From NCBI GenBank assembly GCA_902547825.1, contig CACCPE010000002.1, positions 1 to 64,000 of the forward strand: a stretch of 64,000 nucleotides of DNA, read 5' to 3'. This DNA is from an uncultured Pelagibacteraceae bacterium (GTDB lineage Bacteria; Pseudomonadota; Alphaproteobacteria; Pelagibacterales; Pelagibacteraceae). A program made the position numbers and the translations under genes. Under the pieces are notes generated by a model, which did not search any database, was not told where the DNA came from, and was given only the letters and a program-made list of their open reading frames with translations. Positions 18,832 through 28,501 of this stretch are shown here, piece by piece (the stretch's first letter is position 1; each line of letters opens with the position of its first letter).

Positions 18832-19841
18832 AAAGATCTATTGAGACTAAAGCTTGTTAAATTTTGTAAGATTTTTTTATCCTCGTTATCTGGAAAAATC
18901 GCTAATGCGTCGTAAGAAACGTTTACGAAGTATTCAGCTTTTTTAAATGTAGCTTCGAGGGCTTTATATTTATTAATTAAAGATAATGTGTCACTAAAAT
19001 CTTTTTCGGATCTCTTTTCTTTTTTCATTATCACATCAAGAAAATTTTTTTCTTCCTTATTTCCTTTCTGAAAAATAATAATCATTGGAAGTGTGACTTT
19101 TCCTTCAAAAAAATCTTTACCAATTTCTTTTCCAAACAATTTTTCTTTTGCATAAAAGTCGAGAGCGTCATCAGCAATTTGAAATGCCAATCCCAAGTTT
19201 CTTCCGTATGACTCCAAGGCCTTTTTTTCTTTTTCATTACTTCCTGATAAACAAGCCCCTGTTTTAGTTGCTGCAGAAAAAAGTGAGGCTGTTTTAAGGT
19301 TTATTATATCTATGTATGTTTCCTCTAATAGGTCCGCTTCCCCCTTATGTTGAAGTTGTAAAACTTCACCTTGAGCAATTTTTGAGGACGTAGAAGACAA
19401 TAATTTTAAAACTTCTAAATCACCGTCCTCAACCATCATTTCAAAACATCTACTAAGTAAATAATCACCTACCAAAATAGTTGATTGATTTCCCCAGACA
19501 GAATTAGTAGTTTTAACCCCTCTCCTTAATCCACTTTCATCTATTACATCATCATGTAAAAGAGTAGCAGAATGAATTAATTCAACACAAGCAGCTAAAT
19601 TAATATCTCTTTTATCCTCATTATACCCAGTTAGTTTTGCAGATCCTAAAGTCAGGAGTGCTCTTAATCTTTTTCCGCCAGATCTTAAGTGATGATTGCT
19701 CATCTTCTGAATTAGATTTACTTCACTTCTTAACTTTTGCTGGATAAGATCTTCAACTTTTTGGAGTTTATCTCCAAGAAGGTTTTTAAGTTCAAGGTAA
19801 GCAGAATTTGCTGATTTTTTTAAAGGTATTACTGATCCCAT
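18828..19841 (-). CDS. ispB: Polyprenyl (octaprenyl-type) diphosphate synthase IspB
   Basis: Long-chain trans-prenyl transferase for the ubiquinone side chain, 337 aa. It carries HLRSGGKRLRALLTL, the first Asp-rich motif LLHDDVIDESGLRRG, the VWGNQSTILVGDYLLSRCF segment and the second motif FQIADDALDF. These features and the length match the octaprenyl/decaprenyl synthases. Chain length cannot be read with certainty; small residues upstream of the first motif (ELIHSATLLHDD) suggest a long product. It is divergent from the S49 peptidase gene across a 147-bp gap. Confidence 0.93.
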   Translation of the reverse strand: MGSVIPLKKSANSAYLELKNLLGDKLQKVEDLIQQKLRSEVNLIQKMSNHHLRSGGKRLRALLTLGSAKLTGYNEDKRDINLAACVELIHSATLLHDDVIDESGLRRGVKTTNSVWGNQSTILVGDYLLSRCFEMMVEDGDLEVLKLLSSTSSKIAQGEVLQLQHKGEADLLEETYIDIINLKTASLFSAATKTGACLSGSNEKEKKALESYGRNLGLAFQIADDALDFYAKEKLFGKEIGKDFFEGKVTLPMIIIFQKGNKEEKNFLDVIMKKEKRSEKDFSDTLSLINKYKALEATFKKAEYFVNVSYDALAIFPDNEDKKILQNLTSFSLNRSF

Positions 19842-19988
19842 GAATAACGTTTATATTTGTTTTCATCGATAATAAATTTTTTAATGGTTACGTGGTGACG
19901 CACCCACAATTCAACTATAAGTAGCGTAATTATTAATTAAAATTTAATTTTTTACTGTTATAAGAATATAATTAATCATCAAAAAAAT

Positions 19989-20801
19989 ATGTTTTCAATT
20001 TTTAAGAAAAAAAAAGTAGTTCCTCATGTCAGACTTACAGGCATCATAGGTTCAGCGGGGAAGTTTAAACAAGGCATGGAATTAGCCAATCAGAGAGATA
20101 TTTTGAAGAAAGCTTTTGCAGTAAAAAAAATCACTCATGTTGCAATTTCAATTAACTCTCCTGGAGGATCACCAGTTCAGTCACATTTAATATATAGTTA
20201 TATAAGACAGCTGGCTGAAAAACATAAGGTAAAAGTTATTATATTTGCCGAAGACGTTGCAGCATCAGGTGGATATTTTATTGCATGCGCAGGAGATGAA
20301 ATTTATGCAAACTCAAGTTCTATAATTGGATCAATAGGAGTAATTTCTGCATCTTTCGGTTTTAAAGACTTGATTCAAAAGATAGGAGTTGAAAGAAGAG
20401 TTTATACAGCCGGAAAAAATAAAAGCACTTTAGACCCATTTAAAGAGGAAAAAGAGGAAGATATTAAAAGATTAAAAACTATACAACTAGAGTTACATGA
20501 AGATTTTATAAAAGTAGTTCAGAAAAGTAGAGGCTCAAAACTAAAGGATCCTGAAAAAAATAATATTTTCACCGGAGAATTTTGGACTGGCAAAACATCA
20601 TTAAAGCTTGGGCTAGTTGACGGTATTGGTAACGCAGATCAAGTATTAAAAGAAAAATTTGGGGAAAAAGTTATCATCAAAACATTTGAAAAACCTAAAG
20701 GTTTTATTGCGAGAAAACTTTCTTCATCTATCCAAGATCCAATTGAAAAACTTGTAAATTTAATAGAAGAAAAATCGATGTGGCAAAAATTCGGTTTATA
20801 A
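19989..20801 (+). CDS. S49-family signal peptide peptidase (SppA/SohB-like)
   Basis: 270 aa. The S49 core is present: INSPGGSPVQSHLIYSYIR, the nucleophile motif EDVAASGGYFIACAGDEIYA (Ser93) and SIIGSIGVIS. A downstream Lys near 143-145 (TAGKNKSTLDPF) is in the position of the general base. Family members digest signal peptides or regulate membrane proteins. This is a short single-domain form with no obvious N-terminal membrane anchor, so localisation is uncertain. It starts just upstream of glyQ with no gap, so it probably heads a glyQ-glyS-ppdK transcript. Confidence 0.88.
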   Translation: MFSIFKKKKVVPHVRLTGIIGSAGKFKQGMELANQRDILKKAFAVKKITHVAISINSPGGSPVQSHLIYSYIRQLAEKHKVKVIIFAEDVAASGGYFIACAGDEIYANSSSIIGSIGVISASFGFKDLIQKIGVERRVYTAGKNKSTLDPFKEEKEEDIKRLKTIQLELHEDFIKVVQKSRGSKLKDPEKNNIFTGEFWTGKTSLKLGLVDGIGNADQVLKEKFGEKVIIKTFEKPKGFIARKLSSSIQDPIEKLVNLIEEKSMWQKFGL

Positions 20802-21686
20802 ATGCCAGCTAAAAAAAAAGTTAAAAAAAAAAATAACTCTCTTTCTTTTCAAGATATAATAATGAGTCTTCAAAAATTTTGGGGAAGAAATGGCTGTGTA
20901 ATTTTACAACCGTATGATTTAGAAGTTGGAGCTGGGACTTTTCATCCCGCAACTACGTTAAGATCTCTAGGTCCTAAACCATGGAAAGCTGCTTATGTTC
21001 AACCTTCAAGACGACCAACGGACGGTAGATATGGTGAAAACCCAAATCGTTTACAACACTATTATCAATATCAAGTAATTATAAAACCATCCCCGAGCAA
21101 CATAAAACAAACATATTTAAAAAGCTTAGCGGCTATTGGTATTGATGTAAAAAATCATGACATCCGTTTTGTTGAAGATGATTGGGAAAGTCCAACCTTA
21201 GGAGCAGCAGGATTAGGATGGGAAGTCTGGTGTGATGGAATGGAAATTACCCAATTTACTTATTTTCAACAAATGACAGGTATAGAATGTAAACCTGTAC
21301 CAGTTGAAATTACTTATGGTCTTGAGAGGCTTTGTATGTTTGTTCAAGAAAAAAATAATGTTTTTGATCTAGATTGGAATAATAATGGTGTGAAATATAA
21401 AGAAGTTTTCTTTCAAGCCGAAAAAGAATTTTCTGCTTACAACTTTGAGTTTGCAAATACTGATGCTTTACTTAAAAGTTTTGAAAATACTGAAAATGAA
21501 TGTAAATCTTTACTTCAAAAAAATCTTTCATTACCAGCTTATGATCAGTGTTTAAAAGCTAGTCATATATTTAACTTATTAGATGCCAGAGGTGTTATAG
21601 GTGTAGCAGAAAGAACTGGTTATATCACAAGGATAAGAGAGCTCGCAAAAGGATGCGGTGCACTATGGTTAAGCTCTCAAAGTTAA
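20802..21686 (+). CDS. glyQ: Glycyl-tRNA synthetase alpha subunit GlyQ
   Basis: Catalytic class II subunit of the bacterial alpha2beta2 GlyRS. The 294-aa protein shows [95 protein letters not shown] and the YGLERL motif, nearly invariant in the family. The first 10 or so residues are Lys-rich. It is directly followed by glyS (3-bp gap). Confidence 0.98.
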   Translation: MPAKKKVKKKNNSLSFQDIIMSLQKFWGRNGCVILQPYDLEVGAGTFHPATTLRSLGPKPWKAAYVQPSRRPTDGRYGENPNRLQHYYQYQVIIKPSPSNIKQTYLKSLAAIGIDVKNHDIRFVEDDWESPTLGAAGLGWEVWCDGMEITQFTYFQQMTGIECKPVPVEITYGLERLCMFVQEKNNVFDLDWNNNGVKYKEVFFQAEKEFSAYNFEFANTDALLKSFENTENECKSLLQKNLSLPAYDQCLKASHIFNLLDARGVIGVAERTGYITRIRELAKGCGALWLSSQS

Positions 21687-21689
21687 TTT

Positions 21690-23744
21690 ATGGCAGAACT
21701 TTTATTGGAACTTTATAGTGAAGAAATTCCACCACAGCTTCAAATAGGAGCAAGAACACAACTAAAAGAATTTATTGAGAGTTCATTTAAAGATAATGAA
21801 ATTAAATATAAAGAGCTAATAGTATACTCTTCACCAACAAGACTGGTCCTTTTAGCTAATGATATAGCTGAAAATTTAAAAGTAGCAGCTAAAGAAATTA
21901 AAGGACCCAAAATAGGATCTCCTGATCAAGTTATACAAGGTTTTGTGAAAGCAAAAAAAGTATCAAAACAAGATTTAATTGAAAAAGATACTGATAAAGG
22001 AAAATTTTACTTTATTAAAACTCAACCTAAGTCAATTTTAGTTGAAGAATTATTGAGCAAAATTATCCCTAAAGCTATCAGTTCAATTAGCTGGAAAAAG
22101 TCAATGAAATGGTCTGATCACAATTTAATGTGGGGAAGACCTCTTCAGTCAATATTTGCAAGATTTAATAATAAAAAACTCTCTTTCAATTTTGATCATC
22201 TAGAGACAACAGATAAAATAATTGTCGAGCAAGATCTGATAATAAAATCCAGAAAAATTAACAATTTTAAAGAGTACTTAAGTTTTCTTAAAACTTTTAA
22301 TATTATTGTTGATCATCAAGTTAGAGAACAAATTATTCTCAAAAAGATTCGTTCTGTTTCAAATTTTAAACAGTACAAAGAGAGAATTAACAAAAACTTA
22401 TTAGAGGAAGTTGTAAATATTGTTGAAGATCCTAATTTATTACATATAAGTTTTAACAAGAATTATCTAAAAATACCTCAAGAAATTATTATCTCTACTT
22501 TGGAGAAACACCAAAGATATTTTCCAATTTTTGACAGTAGAGAAAGATTAACAAATAATTTTTTTGTTGTAGCAAATAAAAAGGATGAAAAAAAATTTAT
22601 TACAGAGGGAAATAGGAGAGTCATTGAGGCGAGATTAGCTGATGCCAAATTTTTCTGGGATAAAGATCGATCTAAAAATTTGATTAAACAAATAGCAAAT
22701 TTAAAATCAATTATGTTTTATGAAAAACTTGGAACTGTTTATGACAAAACTCAAAGACTGAGAAAACTAGCAGGTTTTCTGTCTGATGAATTGAATATAA
22801 GTAAAGAAAAAGTACAAGTAGCGGCTTCAATTTCAAAATCTGACTTATGTTCAGATTTAGTAGGAGAATATCCTGAACTTCAGGGAGTTATGGGAAAATA
22901 TTTTGCTTTAGCACAAGGATTTGAAGAGGATATCGCTAACTCAATTAGTGATCACTATTTACCTATTGGTTTAACATCTGCGTTACCTAAAAAACCGTTT
23001 AGCTATTCAATTTCAATTGTAGACAAGATTGACACTTTAGTTGGCTTTTTTGTTATTAATGAAAAACCTACAAGCTCAAAAGATCCTTTTGCTTTAAGAC
23101 GAGCAGCAATAGGTTTATTAAGAATAATTATTGAAAATAAATTATCATTTAAATTAAGAGATCTAATTAGTTACGGAATAAGACTTTATCAGGAACAAGG
23201 TATTCAGATAAAAAATGAGAAAACTGAACAAGAGGTTTTATATTTTATTAAAGAAAGAATGAGAAACGTTTTAAAGTTAAAAAATATTAAACCTGATATT
23301 ATAGAAGCCTCAGTAAGTTCACATGCTGGAGATAATTTTTTAGATCTTTATGCAAAAACTATTTTAATTAATAAATATAAAAATAAAGGAATTGGTCTTA
23401 ATGTAATTAGCTCATATAAACGAGCATCAAACATTTTGGATAAAGCTGGAAAAAGAATCACAGGAAGACCAGATGCCGTTTTATTTAGAAAGGAAGAAGA
23501 AAAAGTTCTTCATGAAAAAATTAATGAAATTAGAAAAGCTTTTACTGTTAAAGATGAAAATAAAGACTACGAAAGTTTGTTAATAAAGTTATCTGACACC
23601 AAAGAATCTACAGATAATTTTTTTGACAATGTGGTAGTAAATGATGAAAATCATGATATTAAAAATAATCGATTAGAGCTATTAAAAATGTTTTGTAACA
23701 CTTTTGATAATTTTATCGATTTTTCAAAATTAGAGGGTTTGTAA
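21690..23744 (+). CDS. glyS: Glycyl-tRNA synthetase beta subunit GlyS
   Basis: tRNA-binding partner of GlyQ, 684 aa. It starts with AELLLELYSEEIPP, typical of GlyS. It contains the KSMKWSDHNLMWGRPLQSIFA segment, PQEIIISTLEKHQRYFP, VIEARLADAKFFWDKD, the HD-like portion with KSDLCSDLVGEYPELQGVMGKYFA, and KPTSSKDPFALRRAAIGLLRI. The C-terminal anticodon-binding DALR-like region is present. The last base overlaps the ppdK start. Confidence 0.97.
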   Translation: MAELLLELYSEEIPPQLQIGARTQLKEFIESSFKDNEIKYKELIVYSSPTRLVLLANDIAENLKVAAKEIKGPKIGSPDQVIQGFVKAKKVSKQDLIEKDTDKGKFYFIKTQPKSILVEELLSKIIPKAISSISWKKSMKWSDHNLMWGRPLQSIFARFNNKKLSFNFDHLETTDKIIVEQDLIIKSRKINNFKEYLSFLKTFNIIVDHQVREQIILKKIRSVSNFKQYKERINKNLLEEVVNIVEDPNLLHISFNKNYLKIPQEIIISTLEKHQRYFPIFDSRERLTNNFFVVANKKDEKKFITEGNRRVIEARLADAKFFWDKDRSKNLIKQIANLKSIMFYEKLGTVYDKTQRLRKLAGFLSDELNISKEKVQVAASISKSDLCSDLVGEYPELQGVMGKYFALAQGFEEDIANSISDHYLPIGLTSALPKKPFSYSISIVDKIDTLVGFFVINEKPTSSKDPFALRRAAIGLLRIIIENKLSFKLRDLISYGIRLYQEQGIQIKNEKTEQEVLYFIKERMRNVLKLKNIKPDIIEASVSSHAGDNFLDLYAKTILINKYKNKGIGLNVISSYKRASNILDKAGKRITGRPDAVLFRKEEEKVLHEKINEIRKAFTVKDENKDYESLLIKLSDTKESTDNFFDNVVVNDENHDIKNNRLELLKMFCNTFDNFIDFSKLEGL

Positions 23745-26404
23745 TGGCAAAAGTTGTATTTAGTTTTGATGATAAATCTGCAAAAAGATTAAAGAATAAA
23801 AAAAATATTTTAGGTGGTAAAGGCTTCAACCTTGGAGAGATGGGAAGATTAGGTTTACCCGTTCCTCCTGGATTTACTATTACAACAGATGTTTGTGATC
23901 TTTTTTATAAAAACAAAAAAAAACTTCCTAAAAGTGTTATTAAAAATATCGAAGCAGAGCTTAAAAATATTGAAAAGAAAACTAAAAAGAAGTTTGGTGA
24001 TCTTAAAAATCCGTTGTTAGTTTCAGTTAGATCAGGTGCTAGAATTTCTATGCCTGGTATGATGGATACGATTTTAAATCTTGGTCTTAATGATAAAACA
24101 GTAGAGTCATTAAAAAAAAAAACTTCAAACGGTAGATTTGCCAAAGATAGCTATAGAAGATTTATACAGATGTATAGCAATGTTGTTCTTGGTGTTGAAG
24201 GACACTTGTTTGAAGAGCTAATTGATAATTACAAATTAACAAAAGGTGTATTATTAGATACAGATTTAGATGAAAGTGATTGGGATGGGTTGATAACAAA
24301 TTTTAAAGATCTAGTAAAAAAAGAAAAAAAAATTAATTTTCCACAAAATGTAAGAGAACAATTACTAGGAGCAGTAAATGCAGTATTTTTATCTTGGGAT
24401 AGTCAAAGAGCAAAAACATATAGAAAATTAAATCAAATTCCTAAACATTGGGGAACTGCAGTAAACGTTCAAGCAATGGTTTTCGGTAACATGGGTAACA
24501 ATTGTTCAACAGGTGTTGCTTTTACTAGAAATCCATCAACTGGTGATAATTCTTTTTTTGGTGAGTTTTTAATTAATGCCCAAGGTGAAGATGTTGTAGC
24601 AGGAACGCGAACGCCTCAACATATAACAAAGAAAGCTAAACAAGTTTCAGGTTCAAAAGATCCATCAATGGAAGAGGCAATGCCTAAAGTTTATAAAGAG
24701 CTAGCAAAAGTATTCCTAAAATTAGAAAAACATTACAAAGATATGCAGGATATCGAGTTTACAGTTGAAAATAATAAGCTTTGGATGTTGCAAACTAGAT
24801 CAGGAAAAAGAACAGCTAAAGCCGCAATTAAAATTGCAGTAGATATGGTTAAAGAAAAGTTAATATCTAAAAAAGAAGCAATTAAAAGAATTGATCCAAA
24901 AACTTTAGACACTCTATTACACCCAACTCTAGACGATAAAGTCAAAAAAGAAATTATTGCATCTGGTTTACCTGCATCTCCAGGTGCAGCAAGTGGAAAA
25001 GTTGTTTTCACTGCAGATGAAGCAGAAAAATTAAATGGGATGAAGCAAAATACAATATTAGTGAGGTTAGAAACTTCACCAGAAGATATACATGGAATGC
25101 ATGCAGCTAAAGGAATTCTTACGGCTAGAGGAGGTATGACAAGTCATGCTGCAGTAGTAGCAAGAGGAATGGGGAGACCATGTGTTTCAGGTTCGAGCGA
25201 AATAACAATCGATTATGAATTAAAACAATTCAAAGCTGGAGACATAATTATTAAAGAAGGAGACATAATTACTATAGACGGTGGAAGCGGAAAAGTAATG
25301 AAAGGCTTAGTGCCTACTGTTCAACCTGAAATATCTGGATACTTCTCCACAATAATGAAATGGGCTGATGAATTTAGGAAATTAAAAGTAAGAACAAACG
25401 CTGAAACCGAAGCAGATAGCAAAACAGCTAGAGAATTTGGCGCTGAAGGAATTGGCTTATGTAGAACTGAACATATGTTTTTTGACGAAGAGAGAATTCT
25501 ATCTGTAAGACAAATGATTTTGTCAAGATCAAAAGATGACAGAAATAGTGCTTTAGATAAACTTCTACCTCACCAAAAAGAAGACTTTAAAAAAATATTT
25601 AAAGTAATGTCAGGCTTACCTGTTACAGTAAGATTATTAGACCCACCACTTCATGAGTTTTTACCTAAAGCTGACAAAGACATAGAGGAAGTCGCAAGAT
25701 CCTTAAATTTGTCAGCGAAAGAGGTTAAAGATAGAATAGCAGAACTTCATGAAGAAAATCCTATGCTTGGACATAGAGGATGTAGGCTTGGTATTTCTTT
25801 CCCAGAGATTTATGAGATGCAATGTAGGGCGATTTTTGAAGCTATAATTGAATTAAAAAAACAAAAAGTAAAAGCAGCTTTTGTAGAAATAATGATACCA
25901 TTGGTTTCAACTGAGTCTGAATTAAAAATTTTAAGAGCTTTAGTTAATAAAATTGCAAAAGAAAAAGAAAATGAAAATAAATTAAAACTTGAATATATGG
26001 TTGGTACCATGATTGAATTGCCGCGTGCTGCTTTACAAGCGAAGTCTATTTCAAAACATGCTGATTTTTTTAGTTTTGGAACTAATGATTTAACTCAAAC
26101 TACTTATGGAATAAGCAGAGATGACTCGGGAAAATTTTTAAACGATTATATTGATAATAAAATTTTTGATGTAGATCCGTTTGTCAGTATTGATCAAAAT
26201 GGAGTAGGAGAGCTTGTAGAAATAGCATCTTCAAGAGGAAGAAAGACAAATAAAAATATTAAATTAGGTATTTGCGGTGAACATGGGGGCGATCCTAAGA
26301 GTATTGAATTTTGTTCAAGAACAGGTCTTAACTATGTTTCCTGCTCTCCATTCCGAGTTCCAGTGGCAAGATTAGCTGCTGCTCAAGCAGAATTATCTAA
26401 ATAA
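23744..26404 (+). CDS. ppdK: Pyruvate, phosphate dikinase PpdK
   Basis: Interconverts pyruvate plus ATP plus Pi with PEP plus AMP plus PPi, giving reversible, PPi-linked control of lower glycolysis and gluconeogenesis. The 886-aa protein has the N-terminal ATP-grasp domain (GGKGFNLGEMGRLGLPVPPGFTI, VSVRSGARISMPGMMDTILNLG), the phosphohistidine domain (TARGGMTSHAAVVARGMGRPCVSG) and the C-terminal PEP barrel (LLDPPLHEFLP, FSFGTNDLTQTTYG, GICGEHGGDPKS with the catalytic Cys). All domains are complete. The stop overlaps convergent nadC by 12 bp. Confidence 0.98.
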   Translation: MAKVVFSFDDKSAKRLKNKKNILGGKGFNLGEMGRLGLPVPPGFTITTDVCDLFYKNKKKLPKSVIKNIEAELKNIEKKTKKKFGDLKNPLLVSVRSGARISMPGMMDTILNLGLNDKTVESLKKKTSNGRFAKDSYRRFIQMYSNVVLGVEGHLFEELIDNYKLTKGVLLDTDLDESDWDGLITNFKDLVKKEKKINFPQNVREQLLGAVNAVFLSWDSQRAKTYRKLNQIPKHWGTAVNVQAMVFGNMGNNCSTGVAFTRNPSTGDNSFFGEFLINAQGEDVVAGTRTPQHITKKAKQVSGSKDPSMEEAMPKVYKELAKVFLKLEKHYKDMQDIEFTVENNKLWMLQTRSGKRTAKAAIKIAVDMVKEKLISKKEAIKRIDPKTLDTLLHPTLDDKVKKEIIASGLPASPGAASGKVVFTADEAEKLNGMKQNTILVRLETSPEDIHGMHAAKGILTARGGMTSHAAVVARGMGRPCVSGSSEITIDYELKQFKAGDIIIKEGDIITIDGGSGKVMKGLVPTVQPEISGYFSTIMKWADEFRKLKVRTNAETEADSKTAREFGAEGIGLCRTEHMFFDEERILSVRQMILSRSKDDRNSALDKLLPHQKEDFKKIFKVMSGLPVTVRLLDPPLHEFLPKADKDIEEVARSLNLSAKEVKDRIAELHEENPMLGHRGCRLGISFPEIYEMQCRAIFEAIIELKKQKVKAAFVEIMIPLVSTESELKILRALVNKIAKEKENENKLKLEYMVGTMIELPRAALQAKSISKHADFFSFGTNDLTQTTYGISRDDSGKFLNDYIDNKIFDVDPFVSIDQNGVGELVEIASSRGRKTNKNIKLGICGEHGGDPKSIEFCSRTGLNYVSCSPFRVPVARLAAAQAELSK

Positions 26405-27238
26405 TAAAGTCGTATCAAATGATTTGGCGCTATGAGTAATCGCACCAACTGAAATTCTATTTACACCTGTTTTTGATATTTGTTTAATATTTTTTAAAGT
26501 AGCATTTCCAGAGTACTCTGTTTCATATTTATTTTTGCAAAGTTTTAAGCAATTTTTTAATTGTGAGTAGTTCATATTATCAAAAAGGATTCTTTTAAAT
26601 TTTAATCCTAAAATTTGTTTAAGCTGATTTATATTTTCAACTTCAACTGTAACAATTTTTTTTGTTTTTATAGCTTTTTTAACTAATTCTCTAAGGTTAT
26701 AAGATGTACTAATGTGATTATCTTTAATAAGAATTTCATCGCTTAAATTATATCTGTGATTATGACCACCACCTTTTTTGACAGCATATTTTTCTAATGT
26801 TCTTAAATTAGGTGTAGTTTTTCTTGTACAACAGATCTTAGATCTTTTACCAATTTTTTTTACGAATTGATTTGTAATTGTTGCGACTCCTGAGGCATGA
26901 TTTAGAAAATTTAAAGCAGTTCTTTCAGCTGTTAAGATTGTTTTTGTTTTAGCCTTTATATTAGCGATTATCTTATTTTTTCTTATTTTTTTCCCGTCAG
27001 AGACTTTCTTTGTAAAAACGCTTTCTCTTCCAATTAACTTAAAAGCTGTTTTACAAAATTCTAAACCAGCTATTACTCCATCTTGTTTAGCTATTATCCT
27101 AGCTTTAATAATTTTATTTTTTGCACTAACGATGTTTGTAGTGATATCACCCCTAGGCCTGAGGTCTTCTTCTAGAGCTTTTCTTACAACTGATTTAATG
27201 TAAAATTGATTTAATACTTGCACTGATCTAACGACCAA
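26393..27238 (-). CDS. nadC: Nicotinate-nucleotide pyrophosphorylase NadC
   Basis: Quinolinate phosphoribosyltransferase, 281 aa. Characteristic features are ALEEDLRPRGDITTN, the EDGxxxxG-type start of the barrel, RTALNFLNHASGVAT, CTRKTTPNLRTLEKYAVKKGGGHNHRYNLSDEILIKDNH and EVENINQL, with a closing GVNRISVGAITHS strand. It lies downstream of nadA and overlaps it by 11 bp, forming an NAD-synthesis operon. The aspartate-oxidising partner (nadB or an aspartate dehydrogenase) is not in this window. Confidence 0.96.
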   Translation of the reverse strand: MVVRSVQVLNQFYIKSVVRKALEEDLRPRGDITTNIVSAKNKIIKARIIAKQDGVIAGLEFCKTAFKLIGRESVFTKKVSDGKKIRKNKIIANIKAKTKTILTAERTALNFLNHASGVATITNQFVKKIGKRSKICCTRKTTPNLRTLEKYAVKKGGGHNHRYNLSDEILIKDNHISTSYNLRELVKKAIKTKKIVTVEVENINQLKQILGLKFKRILFDNMNYSQLKNCLKLCKNKYETEYSGNATLKNIKQISKTGVNRISVGAITHSAKSFDTTLLFR

Positions 27239-28217
27239 TCTCGGTCATTCTAATTACAGACTTTCTAGCAGCCTCTATAGTTTTACTATCTAAAATAATT
27301 TCGTTAGTTTCATTTTCTAAACAATCTAATATTTTTTTTAAATTAATTTTTTTCATATAAGGACATAAATTACATGGCTTTATAAAAGATACTTTAGGAT
27401 TATCAGCTTCTACGTTGTCACTCATTGAACATTCTGTAACTAACATAACTTTTTTAGGTTGTTTATTTTTTACAAAATCAATCATTCCAGACGTTGATCC
27501 TGCAAAATCAGAAGCTGCAATAACGTCAGGTGGACACTCAGGATGAGCAATAATTTTAATTCCGGGATTTTCTGCTTTAATTTCTTCAATTTCTTTTCCT
27601 GTAAACTGTTCATGCACTATACAAGTTCCTTTCCAAGAAATTATCTTTACATTAGTATTTTTTGCCACATAGTCTGCTAAATATTGGTCAGGAAGAAAAA
27701 TTACTTTATCTACATTTAAAGATTCAACTACTTTTACTGCGTTAGCTGATGTACAACAAACATCAGTTTCTGCTTTTACGTCTGCAGAAGTATTTACATA
27801 AGATACAACAGGAACGCCCGGAAACTTTTGCTTAAGTAATTTGACATCTTCACCTGTAATAGAATTAGATAATGAGCAACCGGCCTGCATGTCAGGAAGA
27901 AATACTTTTTTTTCTGGACACATTAATTTTGCTGTTTCTGCCATAAAGTGTACCCCACACATAATAATTTTATCAGCTTTTGTTTTTGACGCCTCTACTG
28001 CTAAAGCTAATGAGTCGGCAGATATATCTGCTACACCGTGGTAAATTTCCGGAGTTTGATAATTATGGGCAAGTATAATTGCATTTTTCTCTTTTTTAAT
28101 TTTGTTAATTTTCTCTATCAATGGAGCATGAATTTTCCATTCAGCTTCAGGAACGAATTTTGAGATTTTCTTATAAATCTCTTGAGTAGAGCTCAAATTT
28201 TGTTGTTGCACAGACAT
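27228..28217 (-). CDS. nadA: Quinolinate synthase NadA
   Basis: 4Fe-4S enzyme that condenses iminoaspartate with DHAP to quinolinate. The 329-aa protein shows AIILAHNYQTPEIYHGVADISADSLALA, FLPDMQAGCSLSNSI, SYVNTSADVKAETDVCCTSANAV, IFLPDQYLADYVA, AHPECPPDV and CNLCPYMKKINL, which include the cluster cysteines. An unusually clean Shine-Dalgarno sequence is not seen. The promoter probably lies in the 61-bp gap before tRNA-Leu. Confidence 0.97.
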   Translation of the reverse strand: MSVQQQNLSSTQEIYKKISKFVPEAEWKIHAPLIEKINKIKKEKNAIILAHNYQTPEIYHGVADISADSLALAVEASKTKADKIIMCGVHFMAETAKLMCPEKKVFLPDMQAGCSLSNSITGEDVKLLKQKFPGVPVVSYVNTSADVKAETDVCCTSANAVKVVESLNVDKVIFLPDQYLADYVAKNTNVKIISWKGTCIVHEQFTGKEIEEIKAENPGIKIIAHPECPPDVIAASDFAGSTSGMIDFVKNKQPKKVMLVTECSMSDNVEADNPKVSFIKPCNLCPYMKKINLKKILDCLENETNEIILDSKTIEAARKSVIRMTEIGR

Positions 28218-28278
28218 ACTAATTCCAATTTACCAACTTGAGATTAAATTGTCATTCATTTATTGTCGCATTATTATT

Positions 28279-28362
28279 GCGGTCGTGCTGAAATTGGTAG
28301 ACAGGCACGCTTGAGGGGCGTGTGGGTTTCCCGTGAGAGTTCGAGTCTCTCCGACCGCACCA
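28279..28362 (+). tRNA. tRNA-Leu (anticodon GAG)
   Basis: The acceptor stem GCGGTCG/CGACCGC pairs fully. The anticodon stem CACGC/GCGTG holds the loop TTGAGGG, giving anticodon GAG. A long class II variable arm (around TGGGTTTCCCGT), the T stem GAGAG/CTCTC and an encoded CCA at 28360-28362 are visible. It marks the left border of the accessory glycan-type region at 28.4-35.0 kb. Confidence 0.95.
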
Positions 28363-28378
28363 AAATGATAGTATATAC

Positions 28379-28498
28379 ATGATAGAATATTTTAAAAAAA
28401 ATAAAAGAATTGTCCTTATAGTCTTAATTATTGCATTTATTGAATTGAGCGGATATGGAATTTTAGCATCACTTTCTAGACTTTTGAGTGTTTTTTAA
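28379..28498 (+). CDS. Small single-pass membrane peptide (39 aa), unknown function
   Basis: ATG 28379 opens 39 codons: MIEYFKKNKR, then a hydrophobic segment (IVLIVLIIAFIELSGYGILA) and a short tail SLSRLLSVF. A positively charged start followed by one membrane helix suggests a cytoplasm-in topology. It lies 17 bp after tRNA-Leu and stops 3 bp before the end of the convergent kinase gene, so it fills the gap exactly, which favours a real gene in this compact genome. No function can be assigned. It could also be a chance frame. Confidence 0.5.
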   Translation: MIEYFKKNKRIVLIVLIIAFIELSGYGILASLSRLLSVF

Positions 28499-28501
28499 TT
28501 T

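Noticed and set aside
19842-19988. Riboswitch or small RNA in the 147-bp gap between ispB and the S49 peptidase gene
   Set aside because: Only short imperfect pairings around GTTACGTGGTGACG are visible, with no known riboswitch core or terminator. It is more likely just two divergent promoters.
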